Part shown: piece by piece, positions 45,788 through 54,275 of the stretch
Layout: the number at the start of each line of letters is the position of its first letter
Position numbering within the stretch: position 1 is the stretch's first letter
Made by a program: the position numbers and the translations under genes
NCBI RefSeq assembly: GCF_023701485.1
Contig: NZ_JAMQBK010000050.1
Coordinates: 1 to 54,275, forward strand
Source of the DNA: Aporhodopirellula aestuarii
GTDB lineage: Bacteria > Planctomycetota > Planctomycetia > Pirellulales > Pirellulaceae
Reading direction: 5' to 3'
DNA: 54,275 nucleotides
The notes under the pieces: model-generated
The model's input: only the letters and a program-made list of their open reading frames with translations
Databases searched by the model: none
Told to the model about the DNA's origin: nothing

Positions 45788-47182
45788 TTAGACGTCCGAG
45801 ATGGTGCCGGTATTGTCCGCGAATGTTTCAGTCTCCACGCCCAGCCTTTGCAGCATCGTGACGAACAGATTTGACAAAGGCAGATCGTTGTGGGATGGCC
45901 TCATCTTATAGGGCTCTGGCTGCCCTTTGATCCATCCACCCCGGTAGGCGTTCTCGCCGGCATAATCCAGATATTGCCCATGCCGGAATCCCATTGATTT
46001 ACCACCAGCCAAAATCAGTGGATAGTTTCGCGAAAGGTGGAAGGCACTGGATGCAGAGCCAAACAGGAGCAGCGTATTGTCAAGCATGCTGCCTTCACCG
46101 GCAGGCTCTGGAGTCGCTTTCAGCCTGCCGGCAAAACGGCCGAATTCTTCACTAAGGAATCGGCAAAAGGTACCGAAGTTCTTCCAGCCACCAGGCTTTT
46201 TGGTTTGGTGCGAGAGTTGATGGGTCAAGGGAAGCCCGACTGCCCGAGCAAGATAGTCGCTGATCCCTTTACTGACCTCCTTGCCGAATTGGTAGGTTGC
46301 CACGCGCGTCGAATCGGTTTTAAACGCCAGATAGATCAGTTCGTACATCGTTTGCATGTACTCTCTCGGATCCTCCGCCGTGATGTCGAGACTCAGGTGA
46401 TCGACGTCGACGGTCGGAAGCGGAAGATTGATCCACCGGGCTGACTTCGTGACATTGATTTCGGTATCCCGCACGGAACTAAGAAACTCTTCAAAGGTTG
46501 CTCGATCATGTGTGGAAAGCTGTCTTTGCAACGAACTCGCGTCTTCCATGAGATGATCCAGCACACTTTGACTGAGCGCCAGTCGTCGTGCGGCATCTTC
46601 GTCCTTTTTGGCAAACAGCATGTCGAAGATCCGCTTCGGTTTGTTTTCAGCCGGGATGGGCCGCCCCTGGCTGTTGAACGAGATCGTGTGTGCCTTCCGC
46701 TCCGGACCGGTGCCTCCGTCAGTCGACATGACGAGCGATGAGAAGCGAGTCTGCTCTGCAACCTTTGCTGCATAAACCTGGTCGAGCGAAATCGAGTTTC
46801 GATACTTTCCTCCGCCGCCGATCGGCGCCCCCGTGAGAAACTGGTCGGCATTGTGGTGACCATGGTTATCGCGTGACGCCGGGTGCGACAATCCAGAGAG
46901 TACCGTCAAATCCTCTCGCAGCGGTTCCAGCGGATCGAGACATTTGCTGAAGCGAAAATCCTTTCCCTCACCGTGAGGAAACCACGACCAATCTTGGTAG
47001 GCCGGATCCTCTGGAAGTGGCATGGGGACACCGTTGGGCAGATAAAAGCAGGCGAGCCGGCGAGGGACGACGTTTTCAGCCGCTCCCGCACTTGCGGAAA
47101 ACGCCTCAAACGCAGGTAGGGCAAGGGCAAACCCGCTGGCTCCCCGAAGAAAGCGACGACGATCAAGAGCATTGAGGTTCAT
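45788..47182 (-). CDS. DUF1552 protein, Tat-exported
   Basis: The protein has 464 residues. RRRFLRG at 8-14 is a twin-arginine motif, followed by a hydrophobic stretch (FALALPAFEAFSA). The body matches the DUF1552 family: RRLACFYLPNGVPMP, LSGLSHPASRDNHGHHNADQFLTG, SISLDQVYAAKVAEQ, STDGGTGPER, and the C-terminal NTLLLFGSASSAFHLSRNYPLILAGG. The family function is unknown; it belongs with alkaline-phosphatase-like/DUF1501-type planctomycete proteins and is almost always next to a DUF1592 gene, as here. The Tat signal means that it folds in the cytoplasm, possibly with a cofactor. It is the last gene of the four-gene sigma/FecR/DUF1592/DUF1552 unit, 166 bases after the DUF1592 gene. Confidence 0.9.
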   Translation of the reverse strand: MNLNALDRRRFLRGASGFALALPAFEAFSASAGAAENVVPRRLACFYLPNGVPMPLPEDPAYQDWSWFPHGEGKDFRFSKCLDPLEPLREDLTVLSGLSHPASRDNHGHHNADQFLTGAPIGGGGKYRNSISLDQVYAAKVAEQTRFSSLVMSTDGGTGPERKAHTISFNSQGRPIPAENKPKRIFDMLFAKKDEDAARRLALSQSVLDHLMEDASSLQRQLSTHDRATFEEFLSSVRDTEINVTKSARWINLPLPTVDVDHLSLDITAEDPREYMQTMYELIYLAFKTDSTRVATYQFGKEVSKGISDYLARAVGLPLTHQLSHQTKKPGGWKNFGTFCRFLSEEFGRFAGRLKATPEPAGEGSMLDNTLLLFGSASSAFHLSRNYPLILAGGKSMGFRHGQYLDYAGENAYRGGWIKGQPEPYKMRPSHNDLPLSNLFVTMLQRLGVETETFADNTGTISDV

Positions 47183-47348
47183 TATTTTTCCCTGGGCTGG
47201 ACGTGATTTGGGGCAACAAAGTGATCTCGCTCTCCCGCTTGCAGGAGAGCCGGGCTTTCAGACGCGAAGAGGGCCCTCTCCGGCCGCTTGCCGTGTCCGA
47301 CCGTTCCACACGAAGGGCAAAACGGTTTGGACTCCTCTTAAAACATTC

Positions 47349-50102
47349 CTATTCATTGGCTTCGGATCTCTGAAACACGTCACTCTCGACGATCAAACGA
47401 ACCAGAGTTTGGAGGCCGTCGCCGTTTTGTCGGAGTTGTGCCGCAATACGCTCGACATCCGCTCGATCACCGAAGGTCAGCGGACGCCCCAGTGCGAAGG
47501 TGGTCATCTTGTGAACGATGGCCCGTGCGAATTGGTCTTGGCGGTTAGCGAGCAGGAAACGCTTCACCCCGTCAACGCCGTTAAGCTCGTGTTCGTTGTA
47601 CAACAGGCTCGACGCGTCGATGTCTTTTCCTGAACTCTCTGTACGCCAGATTCCGAGGGCATCCAAGTTCTCAAAGGCGATGCCCCACGGATCGATCTTC
47701 ACATGGCACGACATACAGGCAGCTTGGTTGCGATGGTCTTCCATCTGCTGCTTGGGCGTCATTTTCATGATCTCCGGATCGGCGAGATCGATCTCGGGAA
47801 CAGCAGGTGGTGGCGGAGGCGGTGGGTCGTTCAAAATACTCTCAAGCAACCACATGCCACGTTTGAGCGGATGCGAATCCTTGCCATCAGAATTCATCGC
47901 CATCAATCCAGCCTGAGTCAACAACCCGCCGCGATCATCTTCCGGATCCAACGACACTTTCTGGAATTCGTTTCCACGGACTCCCTCGATTTTGTAGTGT
48001 TGTGCGAGTCGCTCGTTGACCACCGCGTAGTCGGCGTGAATGAAATCGATCACGCTGCTATCGTTTTGCAACATCTCTTCAAACAACGCGATCGGTTCTT
48101 GCTGCATCGCGTCCTTCAACTCGTCATCAAACTGGGGATAGGTCCTTCTGTCGATCCTCACGAACTCAAGTGGCGCCATGTTTAACCATTGCTGTACGAA
48201 GTGTTTCGAAAATCGCTCATGCCGTGGATCGGCCAGCATACGGTGCGTCTGACGGATTAGGTTTTCCGGATGGCGCAGTTGCCCCTTCGCCGCAAGATCG
48301 AGCAGTTCATCGTCTGGCGTGCTGCACCAAAGGAATATGGATAGACGAGTCGCCAGCTCGAAATCATTCAGCGTGCGTGACGCTTCCGCAGACGAACGAT
48401 CGGACGGCACGAGATACAGAAAACGCGGAGAAGACAGCACCGCGGCCAGCGTCTCGACCACGGCTTGCTCGAAGTCGCTGCAGATCGGGCGAACGCGGTC
48501 AAACAACGCCATTTGCAGATCGACTTCCGACTCAGTGACTTCGCGTCGCCACGCCCGACGCATAAAATGCGACAAGATTTCTCTCGCGTATGCTTCTTCG
48601 TCATCGCAGTTTTTGCTTTCAATGAAAATCGCCGAATGCGTCTCCGGTGGCCATTTGTCGTAGACAGGAGCCGACACCTCGACATAGTCGAATTGAATGT
48701 CTACGGATGGGTCCGACGAGGTATTGAATAGTCGGATGTATTCCGACGGATTGGTTTCGCCGACCGTCCCCAACTCCACCGTCTTGCGCACCGGATTGCG
48801 AGGGCTGATTTCGCTCAACGGGATGTCCCACTGATAGAACACCGGCTCTTCGGGAGAAGCGTCGACAACGACGTCACGCTTGCTGATCCTGAACGAGGCC
48901 CTCTGGTCTTTGTCGCCTTGCCAGCCGAACTCCAGAGCGAGTTTTGGGGCAGGGGTTTGGTCGGCAGAGGTTCGCCACGCACGGACACGAACCCGCATGG
49001 CCCCCTTGTCGGGCAAACGGTTTCCGAGTTCGACAACAATCCGTTGCCTAGATGGAAGCACGGCGATGAAGTCGGAAGGATCAGGCACTTCAGGGCTAGA
49101 CGTCGTCGGCGACCACGCATGCACGGCTCCGGTGTAAGACCACGTCGCGGGAACCGTCTGGCCGGTCTGGGTGTTCTTGTAATGAGCCGGTCCGCCACGC
49201 GGGGCGTCACTTTCACCTTCACCGCGTCTCTGCCCGCCTCTTTGCCCATTTCGTGCTTGCGTTACCTGCCTTTGGTTCCCCGCACGCTCGTTCTTCGTTT
49301 CGAGTTCAGCAAACTGGCTTGCCGACGCCTGCTCGGCCGAGACGCCCCAGTACAACACCTCGGGACGCTCGCCACCCACTGTGACGTGATTCAGGGCCCG
49401 CCGATTCACTTCCAGGTACTCCGCATACTGCTTACCCGTCATTTGCAGCATATCGGAGCTATTCATGAATCCGTCGGGGGAGATAGGATCCGGCGGCAGA
49501 TCTTTCGTGAAATCCAGTTTGAGCCCCAGCAGATCCTGGAGTGCATAGTTGTATTCGTATCGCGTCATGCGGCGAAACGATGAACGCCCTTGCTCCAATC
49601 GTCGTACCTGCGAAGCCTTTTGGAGTTCAGCGGAGAGCCACTCGATGATCTTTTTGCGATCCTCGTCAGCCAGATCAGGACCGTCTTCGGGAGGCATCTC
49701 GCCGTTGCTCACGGCCGACGAAACCTCCAGCCACCAACTGACATCATCCCCGTGCAGAAGGTCCGGATCCAACGTATCGACTCGAATGTCAGCTTCGGCG
49801 GTTTCAGATCCGTGACACTCAAAACAGGCTTTACGAAGCGTCGGCTCGATCTCGTCGCGAAACACCTCCAGATCCGCTTGCGGCGTTTCAAACGTGATCG
49901 AATCCGGGATCTGCTTGCGGAGATTCGACGTCAGCGTTCCGGCTACCTTCACTTCTGCGAGCGACAGCCTGACGGCTGACGCGAACTCCTCCGCTTTCAC
50001 AAGGCTCGGCGATAGCGGGCCCATCATTGACCCGACCAGCAATACCGCAACGAGTGCTGGAGGGAACGTCATCGCTATAAAGTTTACAAGGAATATCCTC
50101 AT
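47349..50102 (-). CDS. DUF1587/DUF1595/DUF1592/DUF1588/DUF1585 cytochrome c-like protein
   Basis: The protein has 917 residues, usual for the family, with an N-terminal signal. CFECH (Cys93-His97) is a heme-c-type CxxCH motif. DUF1587 is about 175-240 (RRMTRYEYNYALQDLL). A Gly/Arg/Gln-rich low-complexity linker lies about 270-310. A beta-rich domain follows, then DUF1595 (about 500-565), DUF1592 (575-705), DUF1588 (725-825, with a Pro8-type run before it) and DUF1585 (840-912). A second CxxCH (Cys796, CMSCHVKIDPWG) lies in DUF1588. These proteins are predicted periplasmic heme proteins of unknown substrate. The start overlaps the stop of the FecR-LamG gene (ATGA), so the three are coupled. 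Confidence 0.9.
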   Translation of the reverse strand: MRIFLVNFIAMTFPPALVAVLLVGSMMGPLSPSLVKAEEFASAVRLSLAEVKVAGTLTSNLRKQIPDSITFETPQADLEVFRDEIEPTLRKACFECHGSETAEADIRVDTLDPDLLHGDDVSWWLEVSSAVSNGEMPPEDGPDLADEDRKKIIEWLSAELQKASQVRRLEQGRSSFRRMTRYEYNYALQDLLGLKLDFTKDLPPDPISPDGFMNSSDMLQMTGKQYAEYLEVNRRALNHVTVGGERPEVLYWGVSAEQASASQFAELETKNERAGNQRQVTQARNGQRGGQRRGEGESDAPRGGPAHYKNTQTGQTVPATWSYTGAVHAWSPTTSSPEVPDPSDFIAVLPSRQRIVVELGNRLPDKGAMRVRVRAWRTSADQTPAPKLALEFGWQGDKDQRASFRISKRDVVVDASPEEPVFYQWDIPLSEISPRNPVRKTVELGTVGETNPSEYIRLFNTSSDPSVDIQFDYVEVSAPVYDKWPPETHSAIFIESKNCDDEEAYAREILSHFMRRAWRREVTESEVDLQMALFDRVRPICSDFEQAVVETLAAVLSSPRFLYLVPSDRSSAEASRTLNDFELATRLSIFLWCSTPDDELLDLAAKGQLRHPENLIRQTHRMLADPRHERFSKHFVQQWLNMAPLEFVRIDRRTYPQFDDELKDAMQQEPIALFEEMLQNDSSVIDFIHADYAVVNERLAQHYKIEGVRGNEFQKVSLDPEDDRGGLLTQAGLMAMNSDGKDSHPLKRGMWLLESILNDPPPPPPPAVPEIDLADPEIMKMTPKQQMEDHRNQAACMSCHVKIDPWGIAFENLDALGIWRTESSGKDIDASSLLYNEHELNGVDGVKRFLLANRQDQFARAIVHKMTTFALGRPLTFGDRADVERIAAQLRQNGDGLQTLVRLIVESDVFQRSEANE

Positions 50103-51730
50103 GGTCTTCCAACCTCGTGAATGTGACGCACTTCCTCGCCATCGAGTACTTCGCCGAAGACGATCAATTCATCGATGCATCCGTTGAGATTGCGGATCCC
50201 TGGCTGATGATGCTGCTCCGGTTCACTCCAATTGCCAATCGTTGCATTGCCGATTTCAAGGAGGCCGCCTGCACTTGACTTCAACCGCTGTTTTCTGACG
50301 AGCTCCCCATTGACGTAATGCTTGACGAGCGAACGACCAGCGTCGTAGACCGTTACCAAGTGCATCCACTGCCCAAGTCGGAAGGCGTCAAAAATCGATC
50401 TGGCTTGGTAGTTGAAGGCGTTGTTCCCGGGGTGCTGAACGCCGAGGACGAGGTTCCCGTCGCGGCGAATCTGCCAGTGCGGAGCGTTTTCTCGAAAACC
50501 ATCGGTCAGCAAGAGCGAGCTGTGCATGCGGTCGAGTCCGTCCACTCGCACCCACGTTGAATACGTCAGCGATTCGAACTCACCCTGCACGGTGATTCGC
50601 ACGCGATCACCCGGCCTTTTAAACTGCAGCGATGACTTGCTAGACCATCGCCCATGTGTCCATTCACATCCAACGATAGCCCCCTCAATCACATCGCCAT
50701 TACGCCCATATCCGGTCAGGACACGATCGTCCGAGGCATTTCGCTCGAACGGAAAGTAAGCAACAACGCGTGGATCGTCTTGCAACGAATCACGAAAGGC
50801 CTGCCAGTCGCGGTGCGTCTTCTGCTGATGCACATCAGACATCAGATTGAGCCGACCCGGAGTGACAAAGTCAGCGTTCCGGGAGGCAATCGGTTTTGAC
50901 GCGCCATCGCGATCGACGGAGACGGCGTCTCCCGCATTGAGCTGACGCCGCGTTGCCAGATCACGATTCGATTCCACATCGAAGAGTTCGACCGCGCCGT
51001 CAAACACATGCACTTCCACTGAGCCGTTGTCGAGGATATCAAGCCCGAAATCCGTCCCGAGGTCGACCAGTTCAACAGTTGGAGCAACGACGGCAAACCC
51101 TCTCGCTGGTTCGGGAACCCGTGCACGAATTCGGCCTGATTTGCAGACGACGCGAGACTCGTCGAGGATTTCGATTTCCGCCGGACCTTCGGCAACCACG
51201 GTCGCCCCACCATAGAACTCCAACTGAAGCAGACCCGAGTCCCACTTCATCAACCCCGGCGGTATCGTGCCCCCGATTTGCCAATTAGCTGATGCGGCTC
51301 CTTGAAGACCGGCGGTACGCGTCAAGACGGCAACGCCTCTGTCCCTGACCGCAGCCGGCCTAGCAATGATTTCCCCGATCATTTGAGAGCGTGCTTCGTC
51401 TCGCTCTCGGTTGACCGTCTGGAGCGTCAGCACCGACGAAAACAACAGCATCGCCGCAGCGGTCAACCAACCGGCCGGCCCGAGAAAACGCGGCCATCTC
51501 GATTCGCGTGTTGGCAGTGGCGCCGCACCGTGAATGCGAGGCCCGGCAACGGGCTCGCGTTTGTCTGGCAAGGCAGCGAGCGCCGACTCAATGTTGAGGT
51601 AACGCAGGTACTCCCTGCGAACCTCGGCATCAGCTCGGAGCAACTCTTCCAATTGCGCGAGCTCCTCATTGGTGGCCTCCGCATCGAGACATCGCCGCAT
51701 CAATTCGAGTCGGGCGTTTCTATTGTTCAT
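50099..51730 (-). CDS. FecR-LamG membrane protein, probable anti-sigma factor
   Basis: The protein has 543 residues. The N-terminal 50 residues (LELMRRCLDAEATNEELAQLEELLR) resemble the anti-sigma-like cytoplasmic start of the FecR-LamG protein at 13214. One membrane helix lies about 87-104. A FecR-like domain is about 160-250 (VELVDLGTDFGLDI). A LamG/concanavalin-like domain covers about 325-540, with ADDRVLTGYGRNG, YSTWVRVDGLD and the ending GEEVRHIHEVGRP. The ATG overlaps the stop of the sigma factor gene by 4 bases. The protein presumably holds the sigma factor until an outside signal, sensed through LamG, releases it. The ligand is unknown. Confidence 0.87.
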   Translation of the reverse strand: MNNRNARLELMRRCLDAEATNEELAQLEELLRADAEVRREYLRYLNIESALAALPDKREPVAGPRIHGAAPLPTRESRWPRFLGPAGWLTAAAMLLFSSVLTLQTVNRERDEARSQMIGEIIARPAAVRDRGVAVLTRTAGLQGAASANWQIGGTIPPGLMKWDSGLLQLEFYGGATVVAEGPAEIEILDESRVVCKSGRIRARVPEPARGFAVVAPTVELVDLGTDFGLDILDNGSVEVHVFDGAVELFDVESNRDLATRRQLNAGDAVSVDRDGASKPIASRNADFVTPGRLNLMSDVHQQKTHRDWQAFRDSLQDDPRVVAYFPFERNASDDRVLTGYGRNGDVIEGAIVGCEWTHGRWSSKSSLQFKRPGDRVRITVQGEFESLTYSTWVRVDGLDRMHSSLLLTDGFRENAPHWQIRRDGNLVLGVQHPGNNAFNYQARSIFDAFRLGQWMHLVTVYDAGRSLVKHYVNGELVRKQRLKSSAGGLLEIGNATIGNWSEPEQHHQPGIRNLNGCIDELIVFGEVLDGEEVRHIHEVGRP

Positions 51731-52260
51731 GAATATTCCTCAGCCGCCATTTCGCGTTGCGTGCAATCCATCAACTGCAATCGGATACGGTGGAGTTTTT
51801 TGTAAAGGGTCATTGATGTCCATCCGAGCTTTTGTGCCAGGCCTTTCAAATTGACACCCGGTTGATAGGCCGACTGCAGCAAGTCCTGCTGGTCGGGACG
51901 GAGCTTCCTCACGCACGTTTCCAGCGCATTTCGCTCGCACTCCAGCCCGCTGGATTCATCTTGAATCGTGCGGCCGAGCAACTCCGCGACGTCATCTCCG
52001 AAAAGGTGACGATCCCGGGCACGATCCCGCCGGAAGGCCAAAGCCTCCATCCGTGCCACACCGAAAGCCCACCGCCGAAACGACGCGTTATCTAACGAGC
52101 CATCAAACTTTCGCCATAAGACGATGGCAACTTCTTGCATAACCTCTCGCGATTCTTCCATATTGAAAAGCAGCGAACGAACGAACAGACGGAGCATCTC
52201 TTCGTGCTCCATGAAGAGCCGAAGAAACTGGTCGTGTTGTTCGCGATCTGATTTTTGCAT
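51727..52260 (-). CDS. ECF RNA polymerase sigma factor
   Basis: I start at the ATG at 52260 (177 residues); the frame is open to 52551 but the extra 97 residues do not resemble any sigma factor. Region 2 includes LFVRSLLFNMEESREVMQEVAIVLW and FRRWAFGVARMEALAFRRD. Region 4 includes LRPDQQDLLQSAY, LKGLAQKLGWTSMTLYKKLHRIRL, a sigma helix-turn-helix with an unusual Met-Thr-Leu-Tyr recognition stretch. Family type is the planctomycete/verrucomicrobial ECF group. It is the first gene of the operon that continues with FecR-LamG, DUF1592 and DUF1552, and those three are its most likely targets. Confidence 0.9.
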   Translation of the reverse strand: MQKSDREQHDQFLRLFMEHEEMLRLFVRSLLFNMEESREVMQEVAIVLWRKFDGSLDNASFRRWAFGVARMEALAFRRDRARDRHLFGDDVAELLGRTIQDESSGLECERNALETCVRKLRPDQQDLLQSAYQPGVNLKGLAQKLGWTSMTLYKKLHRIRLQLMDCTQREMAAEEYS

Positions 52261-52802
52261 TGATCCATATGCTCCGCCGACTCTACGCTCCACTAAGTTC
52301 CCGCATTTGCCGAAAGAAATCCAGTAAAAGCCGCCGTTTTTGATCAACGCGTCACCTTCATTCTCGGGCGTCACCGCGATTGCCTTTTCTAAGCTCGATC
52401 TCCCGAGATTCGTACAAGCCTTCATCACCACCAGTGAACTGTTGTGCCGGTGCCTAAGTCGGACAATGACGCCCGCGAACCGCAATGCCGGAGAGCGCGA
52501 GCTAGCAAGAACGATGCTGTCGAACGGACTCGATCCAAGAACTTCGACCAACTATCCGAATGCCGCGCGACGGAATTACCGCTGGACGCCTGACACGCGA
52601 ACACGATGAACTCCGCGACGCGGCGGCGGACTTTTGCCAGCGACTGCGTCGTCCTGTGCGTGCGTGCCGAAATCGAAATGAGTGCCATGGAGCGCGACAA
52701 CCGCTTAGCCACCAAGCACCACTGAGTTTGGAATGTTCTCTATCCCACGGAAGAAGAAAGAGTCCAGCACCTTCTACGACAACACGCTTTTTCCAACGGG
52801 AC

Positions 52803-52830
52803 ACCGGACGGCTCGCGCCGTTCCGCTAGC
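52803..52830 (+). repeat. Half copy of the cloverleaf repeat
   Basis: ACCGG, ACGGC-TCGC-GCCGT, T, CCGCTA matches the first 26 bases of the array core with one loop change (TTGC to TCGC). The second half is missing; GCAAAGC follows. The same TCGC loop occurs in the copy at 43521. Confidence 0.88.
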
Positions 52831-52849
52831 AAAGCAGGGACAATCTGCA

Positions 52850-52920
52850 ACCACGAAACTCGCGAACCAAACGAAAGAAACCCCACCAACCACTTTCGTG
52901 TCTTTCGTTCATTTCGTGGT
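52850..52920. repeat. Short TTTCGT period-9 repeat within an inverted repeat
   Basis: Three 9-base units lie at 52894-52920 (TTTCGTGTC, TTTCGTTCA, TTTCGTGGT). The last unit pairs with ACCACGAAA at 52850-52858, so the block is an imperfect inverted repeat of about 70 bases. Similar ACGAAA-rich intergenic repeats occur in planctomycete and verrucomicrobial genomes, from memory. Confidence 0.7.
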
Positions 52921-53068
52921 AAAAACAAACGCCACCATCACTCCGACGACGCCAACCGACGGCTGTCCCATGACTCCACCATTCGCTTCCTCACCGGGGT
53001 GTTGGTGATCGGCAAAGAAATCATGTCAGGACTAAATGGCACCTCTTCTTTCCTGCGATTTCGAAAAA

Positions 53069-53857
53069 CTAGGAATCGGTGGCACTGTCAAGCGTGGACT
53101 CCGCAACAACGTCTGGCTGCGTTTGGCTGGCAGCGATTGCGATTAAGCAGAGACAACCGCAACCGAAAATCACCAGCGCAAAAAGCTGATCAGCACGAAT
53201 CAGTCCGCTGAGATTACGGGCCAATTCAGAGGGTGATGCGTTGCCCGAGTTGATCGCTTGCTCAAAACTGCTCATTGACGAGCCGCTCCAAATGATGGCC
53301 ACCACAACGAGGACTGCGGTGCTGATAGCCACAGCGTGCTGGAAAAGGGAGCGTGATTTCAAGTTCCAGTAACTCCACCATTGCCGCCTTTCGTTCTCGA
53401 TCGGGCGTCCTCTGAGACTGGCTATACAAACCAAGGTCGTAGCGGCGACAACGGCAAACCAACCTACTAACATTGGCGTCCTCGCTTTCATGACATCTAA
53501 CGCAAATTTATCCGCTGTGAGAGCCTGAGAAGTAGCGAGTTCCATGAATGCCGCTTGCATTTCCCAGGCTGCATAGGCGAGACATCCTGTCGCCAAGAAA
53601 CACGATGCTGCTGCCAAACAAGCAGGCACGGTGAGTTGAGAGGATTTCTCAAAGTCAACCAGAGCAAACGCGAGCACCCCGAGCACAATCATCAACCATC
53701 CACTCAGACCAAGGAAATGCCGCGATGAAAAATGAAGCTCGTTCCCGGGCTTGAACGTGGTAAATGAAATCAAGGCATCGTAAGTTGATGTCGAAGTGAA
53801 CAGCAGTGCCAGGACGGCACCCATCATAGCGAGGACTACGAACCACTTAGGTGACAT
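53069..53857 (-). CDS. Six-helix membrane protein of unknown function
   Basis: I use the ATG at 53857 (262 residues), because it begins right before the first hydrophobic helix (MSPKWFVVLAMMGAVLALLF); the frame is open to 54043 but the extra 62 residues are polar and unlike a signal. Six membrane segments can be placed at about 3-22, 46-65, 75-98, 127-147, 170-190 and 222-245. A charged loop (RGRPIENERRQWW) lies between helices 4 and 5. The C-terminus is acidic (VVAESTLDSATDS). I recognise no family. No operon partner is visible; the gene is isolated by about 800 bases from the sigma-factor operon. Confidence 0.75.
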   Translation of the reverse strand: MSPKWFVVLAMMGAVLALLFTSTSTYDALISFTTFKPGNELHFSSRHFLGLSGWLMIVLGVLAFALVDFEKSSQLTVPACLAAASCFLATGCLAYAAWEMQAAFMELATSQALTADKFALDVMKARTPMLVGWFAVVAATTLVCIASLRGRPIENERRQWWSYWNLKSRSLFQHAVAISTAVLVVVAIIWSGSSMSSFEQAINSGNASPSELARNLSGLIRADQLFALVIFGCGCLCLIAIAASQTQPDVVAESTLDSATDS

Positions 53858-54275
53858 GTTGAGACTCTCTTTTCGCTTGTACCGTGACGGGTTGAGAAAA
53901 TCGCTACTAGAGTGTCGAAACGATTCATCGAGAGGCATTATACAACGAGCGGTAAGCCGGGAATGAAACGGAGAAAAAAAGCTGCAGGACTTTCTCATGG
54001 AGATGGAGATCGCTGTATCGCTGGTCTCAAAACAGCAAACCACTGCCGAGGCAACCCCTCTGGACAGTCAACCTGGGTAGAATCGATCCCACGTCGCCTC
54101 GACCTCGAATCCACCGTCCGCCCACGCGGAAGGCCCAGGTAAGCAGGTACATAGAAGTGATTCGGTATAACGACAATTCAGCGGATCGTGATCGGTTCGG
54201 CGTAGGCCGGACCAAGGAGCCTAAGCGACGCAGTTCCGGCACGACTGAGCAAGTGAATGCCGGAACTCGCAAAGC
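53858..54275. other. Intergenic region at the right edge
   Basis: No gene is supported up to the window edge; an open frame at 54027-54272 (minus) has no recognisable feature. A 9-bp inverted repeat (AGTTCCGGC, 54232-54240, with GCCGGAACT, 54259-54267; loop 18) lies close to the edge and may belong to a gene or element outside the window. Confidence 0.5.

Larger units (their letters stand above)
52261..53068. other. Long intergenic region with repeat elements
   Basis: About 800 bases with no supported gene. Several short frames are open, but none shows a family motif. The region contains a half cloverleaf copy (52803-52830) and a period-9 TTTCGT repeat (52894-52920). Confidence 0.6.

Noticed and set aside
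52261..52551. N-terminal extension of the sigma factor (97 residues)
   Set aside because: It resembles no sigma region; the ATG at 52260 gives the normal ECF length.
53858..54043. N-terminal extension of the six-helix membrane protein
   Set aside because: Polar residues without a signal; the ATG at 53857 directly precedes the first helix.

Overview
The window looks like a marine planctomycete chromosome, most likely Pirellulaceae (Rhodopirellula or a relative). The reasons are family content rather than any marker gene: four DUF1559 pseudopilin-like proteins, a sulfatase-rich operon, a giant surface protein with an LEPR-like N-terminus, two sigma factor/FecR-LamG pairs, and a DUF1592/DUF1552 pair. 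I saw no rRNA, tRNA, CRISPR array, transposase or integrase gene.

Left part (312-18653). A 12.9-kb gene encodes a secreted protein of about 4290 residues with a DUF4347 domain, many DUF11-type modules, seven SdrD-B-like modules and five related C-terminal modules. It converges, 23 bases apart, on a minus-strand pair: an ECF sigma factor and a FecR-LamG membrane protein joined by a GTGA overlap. Two tandem minus-strand DUF1559 genes follow, the first ending in a strong intrinsic terminator.

Centre (19038-38788). A 20-kb plus-strand block holds eight S1 sulfatases, a GH2 beta-galactosidase-like enzyme, a GH43-like enzyme, a GH50 agarase-like enzyme and two alpha/beta hydrolases. Nearly all have export signals and several genes overlap (ATGA or 7-8 bases). 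The combination points to stepwise desulfation and depolymerisation of a sulfated, possibly acylated, galactan such as an agar, porphyran or carrageenan type. No transporter and no sulfatase-maturing enzyme lies inside the block.

Right part (39184-54275). Next come two small lipoproteins, a second tandem pair of DUF1559 genes, a DUF5060 glycoside hydrolase-like protein, and an apparent operon of sigma factor, FecR-LamG protein, DUF1592 cytochrome-like protein and Tat-exported DUF1552 protein. A six-helix membrane protein of unknown function is last. Between the lipoproteins lies a four-copy tandem array (unit about 124-127 bases) whose core folds on paper into a four-way cloverleaf. Full or half copies of the core recur at three other intergenic sites. 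This repeat is the least explained structure in the window.
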